DNA of 64,000 nucleotides. Source: Aeromicrobium phoceense (GTDB lineage Bacteria; Actinomycetota; Actinomycetes; Propionibacteriales; Nocardioidaceae). Position 1 is the stretch's first letter. Every line of letters starts with the position of its first letter. The notes under the pieces are model-generated. The model made no database searches and was not told where the DNA came from. It worked only from the letters and a program-made list of their open reading frames with translations. Location: assembly GCF_013868155.1 (NCBI RefSeq), contig NZ_JACEOG010000001.1:310001-374000 (forward strand), given 5' to 3'. Shown here piece by piece: positions 17,433 through 25,703 of this stretch. Both the position numbers and the translations under genes were made by a program.

Positions 17433-18601
17433 TGGTCGCCTCCGGGCATGGCCGGGGCAGCGCCGCCGGGCATCCCGCCACCGGGGAAGCCCCCGGTGCC
17501 GCCGCCGGGCATCCCGCCCTGGCCTGCGCTGCCGCCGCCGGGCCGGCGGGTCGTCTGCTCGTACCGGACGGTGTCGCCCTCACTGAGCCCGGAGACGATC
17601 TCGGTGGTCATGCCGAAGGTGTCGCCGATCTCGACCTCGGTCCTGGTCGCCGTGCCGTCGGCCACCTTCGTGACGTACGTCGTGTCGCCCTCGGTGGTGA
17701 CCGCGGCGGTCGGGACGGTCAGGACGTCGTCGCGGGACTCCACGATGATCGAGACGTCGGCCGAGGTTCCCGCGTAGAGGTCCTCCTGCTCGCCCGTCAG
17801 CGCGACGGTGACGGGGAACGTCGCCGTGCCGTCGGTGCCGGTCTGGGCGACCCGGCCCACGCTCTGCACCGTGCCGAAGACCGGGGCGGTCGCGCCCGTC
17901 GGGGTGATCTCGGCCTGCATGCCCTTCGCGATGCGCTCGACGTCGCTGGCCGAGACGTCGGCGGTCAGGACGAAGCGCCGCGGCGTGATCACGGTGATGC
18001 CCGAGGTGTCGGCGGAGGTCGTGGCCGCGCCTGTCGCGCCCGAGGCGGAACCGCCACCGGACGAGCCCACCCGGTCGCCCTTCTCGTAGCCGACCGAGGC
18101 GACCAGGCCCGAGAAGGGAGCCGTCAGCGTCGCCGCGTCCAGTGCGTCCTGCGCCTCGGCGACGTCGGCCGTCGCGCTGTCCACCCGCGCCGCGTTCGCG
18201 GCCTGCTGGGCCAAGGTCTCGCTGCCGTCGTTCGCGGCAGTCGTCTCAGCCGCCGTCAACTGGGCCCGGGCCGAGGCCAGGGCCGCCTCCAGCGCCGACG
18301 TGTCGATCGACGCGAGCATCTCGCCCCGGCGGACCGTGTCGCCCTCGGCGACCGCGACCTTCGTGACGCTCCCGGCCGACCCGAACGTCAGCGTGGAGGA
18401 GCGGCGCGCGGCGAGAGTGCCTGACCCGGTCACGGTGTCCTGCACGGTCGAGACGGTCGCTTCGGTGGTCGCGGTCGTGCCGGTCGCCCCGTCGGCGTCC
18501 GAGCGCCCGACGTACCAAGCCGCCGCCGCGACCACCACGACGACGGTCACCGCCATGAGCCGCCGGCGGCGGGTTCCCAGCACTCTCGCGATCGTTCCCA
18601 T
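17429..18601 (-). CDS. Efflux adaptor (membrane fusion) protein
   Basis: This 390-residue adaptor has one N-terminal membrane anchor (RRRLMAVTVVVVVAAAAWYVG). The lipoyl halves are at KVAVAEGDTVRRGEMLASID and TAPFSGLVASVGYEKGD, with a short helical hairpin between and a beta-barrel region (FVLTADVSASDVERI). The C-terminal domain ends in a Gly/Pro/Met-rich tail. I placed the start at ATG 18601 because GGAGGA ends 5 nt upstream; a GTG ten codons earlier lacks such a site. It is the first gene of the five-gene exporter operon, facing the divergent coiled-coil cluster. Confidence 0.9.
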   Translation of the reverse strand: MGTIARVLGTRRRRLMAVTVVVVVAAAAWYVGRSDADGATGTTATTEATVSTVQDTVTGSGTLAARRSSTLTFGSAGSVTKVAVAEGDTVRRGEMLASIDTSALEAALASARAQLTAAETTAANDGSETLAQQAANAARVDSATADVAEAQDALDAATLTAPFSGLVASVGYEKGDRVGSSGGGSASGATGAATTSADTSGITVITPRRFVLTADVSASDVERIAKGMQAEITPTGATAPVFGTVQSVGRVAQTGTDGTATFPVTVALTGEQEDLYAGTSADVSIIVESRDDVLTVPTAAVTTEGDTTYVTKVADGTATRTEVEIGDTFGMTTEIVSGLSEGDTVRYEQTTRRPGGGSAGQGGMPGGGTGGFPGGGMPGGAAPAMPGGDQ

Positions 18602-18770
18602 GCAGTCCTCCGTGTCGGTGTCGAGCACCACCGTGGACGGCCGAGATGTGACGTCGCTTCCACCCGCCTGTGACGAGCCTGTGGGGCTCGGGTGTGGCGC
18701 GTCTCACCGGCCGGAAAAGCCCGTCTCACCCCTCGATCCGGACAGCCCCGCGTGGGACACTGGCCAGACC

Positions 18771-20192
18771 ATGTCGGGGGATCACAGCACCGGGTCCGGA
18801 TCGGCCACCGCTCGCGCCCGCGGTGTTGCCGATCTGCTGCGCCATGCCCAGGAGGTGGCCCTCGAGCTGGAGGCCTCCGCGGCCGCCGAGGCCGAGCGCA
18901 TCACCACCGAGGCCAGGCGCCTGCAGGCCGAGGCCCACCTGCTCTACGACGACGCCCGCCACGTGCGCGACGCCGCCCAGGCCCAGCTGGTCAACGTCAC
19001 CGAGCAGCTCGACCGCGCGTCCGAGGACGCGGCCACGATCGTCGCCGACGCGAGCGAGCAGGCCACGATGCTGGTCCGCGACGCCGAGGAGCGCCGCGAG
19101 GCCGCCGAGCGCGACGCCGAGTCGGCGCTCGCGGAGGCGCGCGAGCGCACCGACGCGATGCTCACCGAGGCCGCGGTCGAGGCCGGCCGTCTCCTCTCCG
19201 ACGCTCGCGAGAAGGCCGACGAGATCACCCGCCGGGCCGAGGAGCGCGCCGCCACCGTGGTGGGCACCGCCGAGGCCGACGCCGAGCGCCGCACCACCGA
19301 GGCCGAGGAGTACGTCGAGCGCATCGTCAACGAGGCCGAGCAGCACACCCTCGAGATCTCGCAGGCCGCCACGCGCAACGCCGAGATGGTCGTGGAGTCC
19401 GCGATCGACGAGGCCGACCGCGCCCGCTCGGAGTCCGAACGGCTGCTGAGCCACGCACGCGAGCAGGCCGAGAGCAGCATCGAGCACGCCCGGGCCGAGT
19501 CCGAGCGCACCATCGCGGCCGCCCGGGCCGAGCTCGACGACACCCGCACCACGATCGACCTCCTGGTCGGCAACGGCCGGCTCGAGGCCGAGCGGATGCG
19601 CCAGCAGGGCCACCGCGACGCCGCCAAGGTCCTGCGCCGCACGCACCTCGTGGCCGGTGGGCTCGCCGGCCGGATCCGCCAGCGGCTCTCCGCCCAGCTG
19701 GCCGAGGCCGAGGCTGCCGCAGCCGACCTGGCCGGGGCCGCCGACGACGTCCTCTCCGACGCCCAGGAGCGCGCCGAGCGGATCCTGATCGAGGCCGGCC
19801 TGGAGGCCACGCGACTGCGCTCGCAGGCCCAGGCCATGGCCGACGCCACGCAGGAACGCGCCTCCCGCCGCCTGGGGGAGGCCGAGTCGAGTGCCCGCCT
19901 GCTGCGCAGCCGGGTCAGCGACGAGGTCCTCACCACCCAGCGCGACGCGCTGCGCGAGAGCAAGGCCCGCCGCGACGAGGCCACTGCCCTGCTCGCCGAG
20001 GCGCGCGAGCGCCTGGCGCAGGCCAAGGAGGAGGCCGGCGTCCTCGTGGAGCGGGCCCGCAACGAGGCCGACGCCCTGCTGGTCGCGCGCGACCGCGCGG
20101 CCGACGAGCTGGCGCGCCTCTCCGACGTCATCACGGTTCTCTCGGGCCCTGACACCCATCACCCCGGCAACGAGGAGCACCCATCCGCATGA
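18771..20192 (+). CDS. Long coiled-coil protein, Scy/DivIVA-like
   Basis: This 473-residue protein is almost entirely one predicted coiled coil, rich in Ala, Glu and Arg with almost no Pro or Gly until the last 15 residues. Repeating pieces such as EADEIT and AEERAA, ending in a regular Glu-Ala pattern, suggest heptad and hendecad periods. Near residue 300 the rod is interrupted by LRRTHLVAGGLAGRIRQRL. There is no signal peptide. Size and position next to two DivIVA-motif paralogues recall the adjacent scy and filP genes of Streptomyces, which organise polar growth. That role is inference. The ATG at 18771 is the first plausible start. The stop overlaps the next ATG by 4 nt. Confidence 0.8.
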   Translation: MSGDHSTGSGSATARARGVADLLRHAQEVALELEASAAAEAERITTEARRLQAEAHLLYDDARHVRDAAQAQLVNVTEQLDRASEDAATIVADASEQATMLVRDAEERREAAERDAESALAEARERTDAMLTEAAVEAGRLLSDAREKADEITRRAEERAATVVGTAEADAERRTTEAEEYVERIVNEAEQHTLEISQAATRNAEMVVESAIDEADRARSESERLLSHAREQAESSIEHARAESERTIAAARAELDDTRTTIDLLVGNGRLEAERMRQQGHRDAAKVLRRTHLVAGGLAGRIRQRLSAQLAEAEAAAADLAGAADDVLSDAQERAERILIEAGLEATRLRSQAQAMADATQERASRRLGEAESSARLLRSRVSDEVLTTQRDALRESKARRDEATALLAEARERLAQAKEEAGVLVERARNEADALLVARDRAADELARLSDVITVLSGPDTHHPGNEEHPSA

Positions 20193-21043
20193 CCGAATCC
20201 ACCGCCGACTTCCGCATCGTGCTGCGCGGTTTCGACCCCGCCCAGGTCCAGGCCCGCGTCAACGAGCTGGAGGGCGAGATCGAGCACCTCCGCGAACGTC
20301 CCGACAGCGCTCCGGCGCCGGAGGAGCGCCCGCAGGAGCCCGCGTCGTTCGAGCACCTCGGCGAGCGGATGGTCCAGGTCCTGGCCCTCGCCCGCGAGGA
20401 GGCCGCCGAGCTGCGCGGGTCTGCCGAGGCGGAGGTGCAGGCCGCGCGCGCGGCCGCCCACGAGGAGATCGCCCGCCTCCGCGAGGAGGCGCAGGTCCAT
20501 GCCGAGGCCACCCGGGCCGACGCCGAGGCCGAGGCGACCCGCACCGTGGAGGACGCCAGGAGCACCGCCGCCGACCTGCTCGACACCGCCGAGCGCGAGG
20601 TCGCCACCCGGCGCCACGAGGCCGAGACCCTCGTCGAACGCCAGCGCGCGAAGGCCGCCGCGGCGAACGCCGACTTCGAGGTGGCCATGGCGGCCCGGCG
20701 TGACGCCGCGGAGCAGCAGTTCAACGACGCCGAGGCCGAGCACCGGTCCCGGCTCGACGAGATCGAGCGCCGGGTCAGCGAGCAGCGCGCCGCCGCCGAG
20801 GCCGAGCGGGCCGACGCCGAGCGCGAGGCCCGACGCCTGATCGAGGACGCCCAGGCCCGCGCGAACGGCCTCGTCCACGACGCGAAGTCCACGGCCGACC
20901 GCATCCGGGCCGAGTCGGAACGAGAAGTTGCCGCCGCGATGCAACGACGCGACAGCATCAACGACCAGCTGGCCAACCTGCGCCAGATGCTGAGCACCCT
21001 CACCGGGGGCCCGGCGACCTCCAGGGACGACGCCACGACGTGA
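20189..21043 (+). CDS. DivIVA-like coiled-coil protein (paralogue 1)
   Basis: This 284-residue cytoplasmic protein begins with FRIVLRGFDPAQV (residues 8-20), the DivIVA-type N-terminal motif that marks membrane-curvature or pole-binding proteins. A conserved block FEHLGERM, then LALAREEAAELR, leads into a long coiled coil of Ala/Glu/Arg repeats. The C-terminal cap is ESEREV, then RRDSINDQLANLR and LTG. The next gene has the same N- and C-terminal caps around a different rod, so the two arose by duplication. The ATG overlaps the stop of the Scy-like gene (ATGA), indicating an operon. It probably forms filaments or a polar scaffold. Confidence 0.85.
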   Translation: MTESTADFRIVLRGFDPAQVQARVNELEGEIEHLRERPDSAPAPEERPQEPASFEHLGERMVQVLALAREEAAELRGSAEAEVQAARAAAHEEIARLREEAQVHAEATRADAEAEATRTVEDARSTAADLLDTAEREVATRRHEAETLVERQRAKAAAANADFEVAMAARRDAAEQQFNDAEAEHRSRLDEIERRVSEQRAAAEAERADAEREARRLIEDAQARANGLVHDAKSTADRIRAESEREVAAAMQRRDSINDQLANLRQMLSTLTGGPATSRDDATT

Positions 21044-21112
21044 GGCGGGACACCCGTCCCGCGTCCCGACGGCCTGCGGCGTGCTTGTCCCCTCTGAGAT
21101 GATGGTGACACC

Positions 21113-21931
21113 ATGAGCAGCCCCACTTCCTCCTTCCGGACCGTCATGCGCGGGTACGATCCCGCCGAGGTCGACGCCCACATCGCCACGCTCAAGGAGC
21201 ACGCGAAAGCCCTGCGCCAGCAGATCGCCGAGGTCGAGGAGCGGCTGGCCTCGGTCACCGAGCCCAACTTCTCCCACCTGGGCGCGCGCGTGGGCCAGAT
21301 CCTGAGCCTCGCCGAGGAGGAGTCGGCCACGCTGCGCAAGGCCACGGCCAAGGAGATCGAGAAGCAGCGCACCGACGCCGCCGACGCCGTGCGCCGGCTC
21401 CGCAAGGAGGCCGACGCCTACGACGTCGCCACGCGCCGCGAGGCCGACGAGTACGCCGGCGCCACCCGCCGTGAGGCCGACGACTACGCCGAGGCCACCC
21501 GCGCCGAGGCGCAGGCCGAGGCCGACCAGGTGCGCAAGCAGGCCCTCGACGAGGCCGCGAAGGTCACGCAGGCCGCGCAGGCCGAGCTCGACCGGATCAC
21601 GGCCGAGCACCAGCGCGCCGTCGCCGACTTCGAGAAGGACCTCGCTGCTCGCCGGGCCGACGCCGAGGCCAAGCGGGTCGAGGCCGAGCGCACCGAGCGC
21701 GAGCGCACCGACGAGGCCCACCGCCAGGCGATCTCCATCGTCGAGAAGGCCAAGGCCGAGGCTGAGCGCGTCCGCCTCGAGTCCGAGCGCGAGGTCGCCG
21801 AGATCGAGCGCCGCCGCGAGAGCATCAACGCTCAGCTCACCAACGTGCGTCGTGCGCTGGCCGGTCTGACCGGCGAGGAGGCGCAGGGCGAGCAGGGCGC
21901 GCTCTTCGAGGCCTCGAACGACCGCGCCTGA
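21113..21931 (+). CDS. DivIVA-like coiled-coil protein (paralogue 2) with 11-residue repeats
   Basis: This 272-residue protein starts with FRTVMRGYDPAEV (residues 8-20), a clear DivIVA-type motif, followed by FSHLGARVGQILSLAEEE. Its rod contains a near-perfect hendecad array at residues about 99-142 (EADAYDVATRR, EADEYAGATRR, EADDYAEATRA, then a weaker fourth copy). The C-terminal cap ESEREV, then RRESINAQLTNVR and LTG, matches the upstream paralogue. A gap of 69 bp separates the genes, so it could also be transcribed on its own. A strong terminator follows the stop. A polar or cytoskeletal scaffold is the most likely role. Confidence 0.87.
   Translation: MSSPTSSFRTVMRGYDPAEVDAHIATLKEHAKALRQQIAEVEERLASVTEPNFSHLGARVGQILSLAEEESATLRKATAKEIEKQRTDAADAVRRLRKEADAYDVATRREADEYAGATRREADDYAEATRAEAQAEADQVRKQALDEAAKVTQAAQAELDRITAEHQRAVADFEKDLAARRADAEAKRVEAERTERERTDEAHRQAISIVEKAKAEAERVRLESEREVAEIERRRESINAQLTNVRRALAGLTGEEAQGEQGALFEASNDRA
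21407..21538 (+). repeat. Four tandem 33-bp repeats inside a coiled-coil gene
   Basis: Units begin at 21407, 21440, 21473 and 21506, each starting gaggcc or gaggcg and coding for 11 residues. The first three are near identical in protein (EAD.Y..ATRR); the fourth is diverged. They encode one hendecad each, so the repeat unit of the DNA equals the structural repeat of the coiled coil. Confidence 0.85.
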
Positions 21932-21948
21932 TCCACCGCACGAAATCG

Positions 21949-21976
21949 TGGCCCGCCCCTCGGGGCGGGCCATTTT
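21949..21976 (+). terminator. Rho-independent terminator after the coiled-coil cluster
   Basis: A perfect 11-bp stem (tggcccgcccc / ggggcgggcca) with a 2-nt loop is followed by attttcg. Flanking acgaaa and ttttcgt extend the symmetry, so it may work in both directions. It lies 17 bp after the stop at 21931. Confidence 0.9.
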
Positions 21977-22026
21977 CGTGCTCGAACGGCTGTCATTTCC
22001 GCGCGCAATGAGTCATCATCATCCCC

Positions 22027-22974
22027 ATGGATCACATCCGCCACATCGGCGCCGCGGCGGCCGTGGCCGTCGTCGTGACGGCGCTCGCCGGGGGCGCCGT
22101 GGTCGTGGCCCAGGAGCGCGACGGCGTCCGCAACCGCTCGGAGAGCACCGTGGTCGCGCCGGCCGCGGCCAAGCCGGCACTGCGGCTGAGCGCCACGCCC
22201 CGCACCGTCGACGCCGGCAAGGTCATCACCTTCCGCGTCCGGACGTCCACGAAGCACCCGCGATCCGTGCGCCTGCAGCGCTGGGACGCGCGGCGCAAGG
22301 TTTGGCGCAATGCCGCCAAGCGGACCGTGCGCGCCAGTGCAACCATCCGGCTCAAGCCCGCGACCGGCAGCGTCCGCTACCGCGCCGTCGCGCCACGCGT
22401 GAAGCACCGCTCCGGGGGTCGCACCCACGTCCACGCCACCGCGCGCACGAAGACCCTCGTCGTCACCGCGCGGGCGGTGAAGCGGACCGTGCCCTCGCGC
22501 CCCGCCACGCTGACCGCCGACGAGAAGACCCTGCTGACGGCAGTGCGGTCGGCCAGGACGACCTACGCACGCCCCGGGATCCAGGGTGCCGCGGATCGCG
22601 GCGCCGAGGCCTGTCTCACCGCGTCCGCACGCCGCCACTCCGCCTGGATGGCGTCGCTCGGCCGCGCCGTCGATCCCGGGTCCGCCGAGCACCGAGCGGC
22701 CGCGCGGCCCCTGCCGGTGGCCGACTGTCCCGGACGCACCGTCACCACCGTCACGCGCGCCGTCGGCGGGTCCACCGCGGCCGCCGCCGTCCAGGGCTCT
22801 GTCGACGCCTGGCTGTCGTCCCCCTACGGCGAGACCGGCCGCCTGCTGTCGGCCTGCCACGACGCCCCCGGCTTCGAGTACGGCATCGCCGCGCCCGTGG
22901 TCGGCGACACCCGGTGGCTCACCGTCCTGGTCGCCTCGGACACCAGCGCGACCACCGGCTCGGGAGCGTGCTGA
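22027..22974 (+). CDS. Secreted protein with possible CAP/SCP-like C-terminal domain
   Basis: This 315-residue protein has a signal peptide or membrane anchor at residues 7-29 (IGAAAAVAVVVTALAGGAVVV). Residues about 45-140 look like a beta-sandwich with basic residues (LRLSATPRTVDAGKVITFRV), as in many secreted actinobacterial proteins. The C-terminal 145 residues, with SARRHSAWMAS, VDAWLSSPYGE and RWLTVLVAS, resemble a diverged CAP/SCP domain, and four cysteines suggest disulfides. The CAP assignment is tentative. The stop shares one base with the next start (TGATG), tying it to the DUF1800 and DUF1501 genes. Confidence 0.65.
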   Translation: MDHIRHIGAAAAVAVVVTALAGGAVVVAQERDGVRNRSESTVVAPAAAKPALRLSATPRTVDAGKVITFRVRTSTKHPRSVRLQRWDARRKVWRNAAKRTVRASATIRLKPATGSVRYRAVAPRVKHRSGGRTHVHATARTKTLVVTARAVKRTVPSRPATLTADEKTLLTAVRSARTTYARPGIQGAADRGAEACLTASARRHSAWMASLGRAVDPGSAEHRAAARPLPVADCPGRTVTTVTRAVGGSTAAAAVQGSVDAWLSSPYGETGRLLSACHDAPGFEYGIAAPVVGDTRWLTVLVASDTSATTGSGAC

Positions 22975-24434
22975 TGGTCGCCCTGCCCGGGACGCAGCCG
23001 CGCCTTTCGGAGTACGCCCAGCACGTGGTCCGACGCTTCACGTACGGCCACAACGGCCGGCTCGAGGCCGACGTCCTGCGCCACCGTGACGTCGATGCCT
23101 GGTTCGAGGCCCAGCTGTCCCCCGGACGCGACCCGGAGGCCGACGCCACCCTGGCCTGGTTCCCGCACCTCAAGGACTCGCCCGCGGTCGCGTGGCAGAA
23201 CGCGCGGGACGGGGTCTACGGCGGCTGGCAGTACGGCAACGACCTCGTCCGCCACTCCCTCTGCCGGCGCGTCGTAGCCGTGAACCAGGTGCACGAGGTG
23301 ATGGTCGACTTCTGGTCCAACCTGCTGCACATCCCGGCGGGCGAGGACTCGAGCTTCCCGTGGCGCATGCACTACGACACCACCGCCATCCGCCCGCACG
23401 CGCTCGGGACGTACCGCGCACTGCTGCGCGCCGCCGTGACCCACCCGTCGATGTCGGGCTACCTGTCGAACCACCGCAACACCAAGGCCCAGATCAACGA
23501 GAACCTGGGTCGCGAGCTGCTCGAGCTCTACACCGTCGGGCGAGCCGCCGGGTACACCGAGGACGACGTCAAGAGCTCGGCCCGGCTGCTCACGGGGTTC
23601 ACCGTGGCCGTCGGCAAGGACTACGCCGCCGGGTACGACCCGAGCCGTCACCACGTCGGGGCCGTCACCGTCCTGGGCCAGCGGTTCGAGAACGCCGACG
23701 CGGACGGCCGGGCCCAGCTGAATGCCTACCTCGACTGGCTGGCCGGGCGGCCCGAGACCGCCGCTCGCGTCGCTCGCCGGCTGTGCGTGCGGTTCATCAG
23801 CGACGACCCGCCCTCCAGCGCGGTCGACGCCGTGGCCGCCACCTACCTCGACTCGGGCACCGACATCGGGGCATGCCTGCGCACCCTCGTGCGCCACCCC
23901 GGCTTCCGTGCCGCCGCGTTCCGGAAGGCGCGCACCCCCGTCGAGGACGTCCTTGCGACGCAGCGCGCGTGCGACATCGTGCCCACGGGCGCCGGCTCGG
24001 GCAGTCACGTCGACTCGTTCAGCTGGCAGTGCAGCTGGACCGGACAGGCACCGTTCTCGTGGCCGCGGCCCGACGGCTCGCCCGAGCAGTCCGACACCTA
24101 CCTCTCCCCCGCCCGCATGCTGCGCACGTGGACGGCGCACTCCTGGATGGCCAGCACCAACAGCTCGCTGAAGCAGGCGAGGCGCCCCCTCGTGCGGGAC
24201 CTCATCCCGCCGGTGTGGCCGCTGCCGCTGGAGGACCTCGTGCACCACCAGGCCGTGATGATGACCGGCCGCCGCGCCACCCGCGAGACGGTGAACGGCA
24301 CCGCGACGCTGATCGACAAGCCCGCCACCCACGTGTTCTCGAAGTCGTGGGAGCGCGAGACCGACTACCTCGCCTGGATGCTGACGCTGATCCGGACGGC
24401 GATCCTCAACGCGCCGGAGGCGATGCTGCGATGA
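22974..24434 (+). CDS. DUF1800 domain-containing protein
   Basis: This 486-residue protein has the features of DUF1800: an N-terminal HVVRRFTYG, then VDAWFEAQLSP, MVDFWSNLLHIP and the strongly conserved NENLGRELLELYTVG, followed by YTEDDVKSSARLLTG. Further on come SYPGFR-like HPGFRAAAFRKARTPVEDV and SPARML. The molecular function is unknown; such genes usually sit next to DUF1501 genes, as here. No signal peptide is seen, whereas its partner carries a Tat signal, so the two may be exported together. It overlaps the upstream gene by 1 nt and the downstream one by 4 nt. Confidence 0.92.
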   Translation: MVALPGTQPRLSEYAQHVVRRFTYGHNGRLEADVLRHRDVDAWFEAQLSPGRDPEADATLAWFPHLKDSPAVAWQNARDGVYGGWQYGNDLVRHSLCRRVVAVNQVHEVMVDFWSNLLHIPAGEDSSFPWRMHYDTTAIRPHALGTYRALLRAAVTHPSMSGYLSNHRNTKAQINENLGRELLELYTVGRAAGYTEDDVKSSARLLTGFTVAVGKDYAAGYDPSRHHVGAVTVLGQRFENADADGRAQLNAYLDWLAGRPETAARVARRLCVRFISDDPPSSAVDAVAATYLDSGTDIGACLRTLVRHPGFRAAAFRKARTPVEDVLATQRACDIVPTGAGSGSHVDSFSWQCSWTGQAPFSWPRPDGSPEQSDTYLSPARMLRTWTAHSWMASTNSSLKQARRPLVRDLIPPVWPLPLEDLVHHQAVMMTGRRATRETVNGTATLIDKPATHVFSKSWERETDYLAWMLTLIRTAILNAPEAMLR

Positions 24435-25687
24435 CCGACGGCCACGACGACGCCTGCGCCGACTACGGCGTCACCCGTCGCAACCTGCTCAAGTCCGCCG
24501 GTCTCATCGGCATGGCCGGCGTCTCCACGGCGATGTTCGGCGACGTGCTGACGTCCACGGCCTACGGCGCCACGAACGGCAACATCCTCGTCGTGCTGTC
24601 GCTGCGCGGCGGGGCCGACGGCATGTCGATGATGGTGCCCCACGCCGAGCCGGCCTACTACGCGGCGCGGCCGTCCATCGCGGTCAAGAAGGGCGAGCTG
24701 TTCCGGCCCGACGCGAGCTTCGGCCTGCACCCGTCGTTCGCGCCGCTGGCGGGCCTGTGGGACAGCGGGAGGATGGCCGCCATCCACGCGGTCGGGCTCC
24801 CGACGCCGAACCGCTCGCACTTCGAGGCGATGGAGCTCGTGGAGGACGCCGACCCCGGCTCGTCGGAGCGCATCGGCTGGCTCAACCGCGTGATCGGGTG
24901 CTTCACCTCCAATGACGTGTTCGACGGCATCCAGGTGGGCTCCACCGTCATGCCGACGGCGCTGATCGGCCCGGAGCCCTCGTTCGCGACCTCGGACTTC
25001 ACCTCGCTCTCCGCGCCCTGGGCCGACCACGCGACCCTCGGCCCCCGGATGCGCTCGGTCCTGTCCGACATGTACCGCGACGCCGGGACCGTCATCGGCC
25101 GGGCGGGCCAGGAGGCCATCGCGCTCGACCGGCGGACCGGGACGATCGCCGCCGAGGAGAAGAAGGGCCCGCAGAACGGGGCCGTCTACCCGCAGCACAA
25201 CGAGCTCGGGAAGGCCCTGGCGAGCTCGGCCGCGCTGATCCGCTCCGGCGTCGGGGTGCGTGCGATCGCCGTGGACTTCGGCGGCTGGGACCACCACGTC
25301 GACATCTCGTGGCGGATCAGCCGCCAGATCGAGCAGATGTCGCAGTCCATCGCGGCGTTCCTGACCGACCTGGGCCCGCACGCCTCGCGGGTGACGATCG
25401 TGACGCTCAGCGAGTTCGGCCGTCGGCTGGGCCAGAACGGAGCGGCCGGGCTCGACCACGGATACGGGAACGCGGTCTTCGCGTTCGGCGCCGGCGTCAG
25501 GGGCGGCTACTACGCGAACTGGCCCACGCTCGCGAACGGCAAGCAGGTCGACGGCGACCTCGCCGTGACCACGGACTACCGCAACGTGCTGGGCGAGATC
25601 CTGCAGGCGCGCTTCCCCGAGGTGGGCGTCGGGACCGTCTTTCCGGGCCTAAGCCGGACGACCCTGGGCTTCATGTCGCCCCACTGA
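24431..25687 (+). CDS. DUF1501 protein with twin-arginine signal
   Basis: This 418-residue protein begins with a twin-arginine signal, TRRNLLKSAGLIGMAG (Arg16-Arg17), predicting folded export by Tat. The mature part has the alkaline-phosphatase-like DUF1501 pattern: VVLSLRGGADGMSMMVP, PTPNRSHFEAM, VDFGGWDHHVD, SEFGRRLGQNG and LDHGYGNAVFAFG, ending in GLSRTTLG. The conserved Asp and His residues suggest a metal-binding hydrolase-like fold, but no reaction is established. The ATG at 24431 overlaps the DUF1800 stop by 4 nt. The gene ends 16 bp from a convergent gene. Confidence 0.93.
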   Translation: MTDGHDDACADYGVTRRNLLKSAGLIGMAGVSTAMFGDVLTSTAYGATNGNILVVLSLRGGADGMSMMVPHAEPAYYAARPSIAVKKGELFRPDASFGLHPSFAPLAGLWDSGRMAAIHAVGLPTPNRSHFEAMELVEDADPGSSERIGWLNRVIGCFTSNDVFDGIQVGSTVMPTALIGPEPSFATSDFTSLSAPWADHATLGPRMRSVLSDMYRDAGTVIGRAGQEAIALDRRTGTIAAEEKKGPQNGAVYPQHNELGKALASSAALIRSGVGVRAIAVDFGGWDHHVDISWRISRQIEQMSQSIAAFLTDLGPHASRVTIVTLSEFGRRLGQNGAAGLDHGYGNAVFAFGAGVRGGYYANWPTLANGKQVDGDLAVTTDYRNVLGEILQARFPEVGVGTVFPGLSRTTLGFMSPH

Positions 25688-25703
25688 CCGCGGGGCTCAG
25701 CGA

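Noticed and set aside
21407-21538. 33-bp tandem repeats as a CRISPR array or minisatellite
   Set aside because: There are no spacers between units, and every unit encodes a hendecad of a coiled coil in frame.
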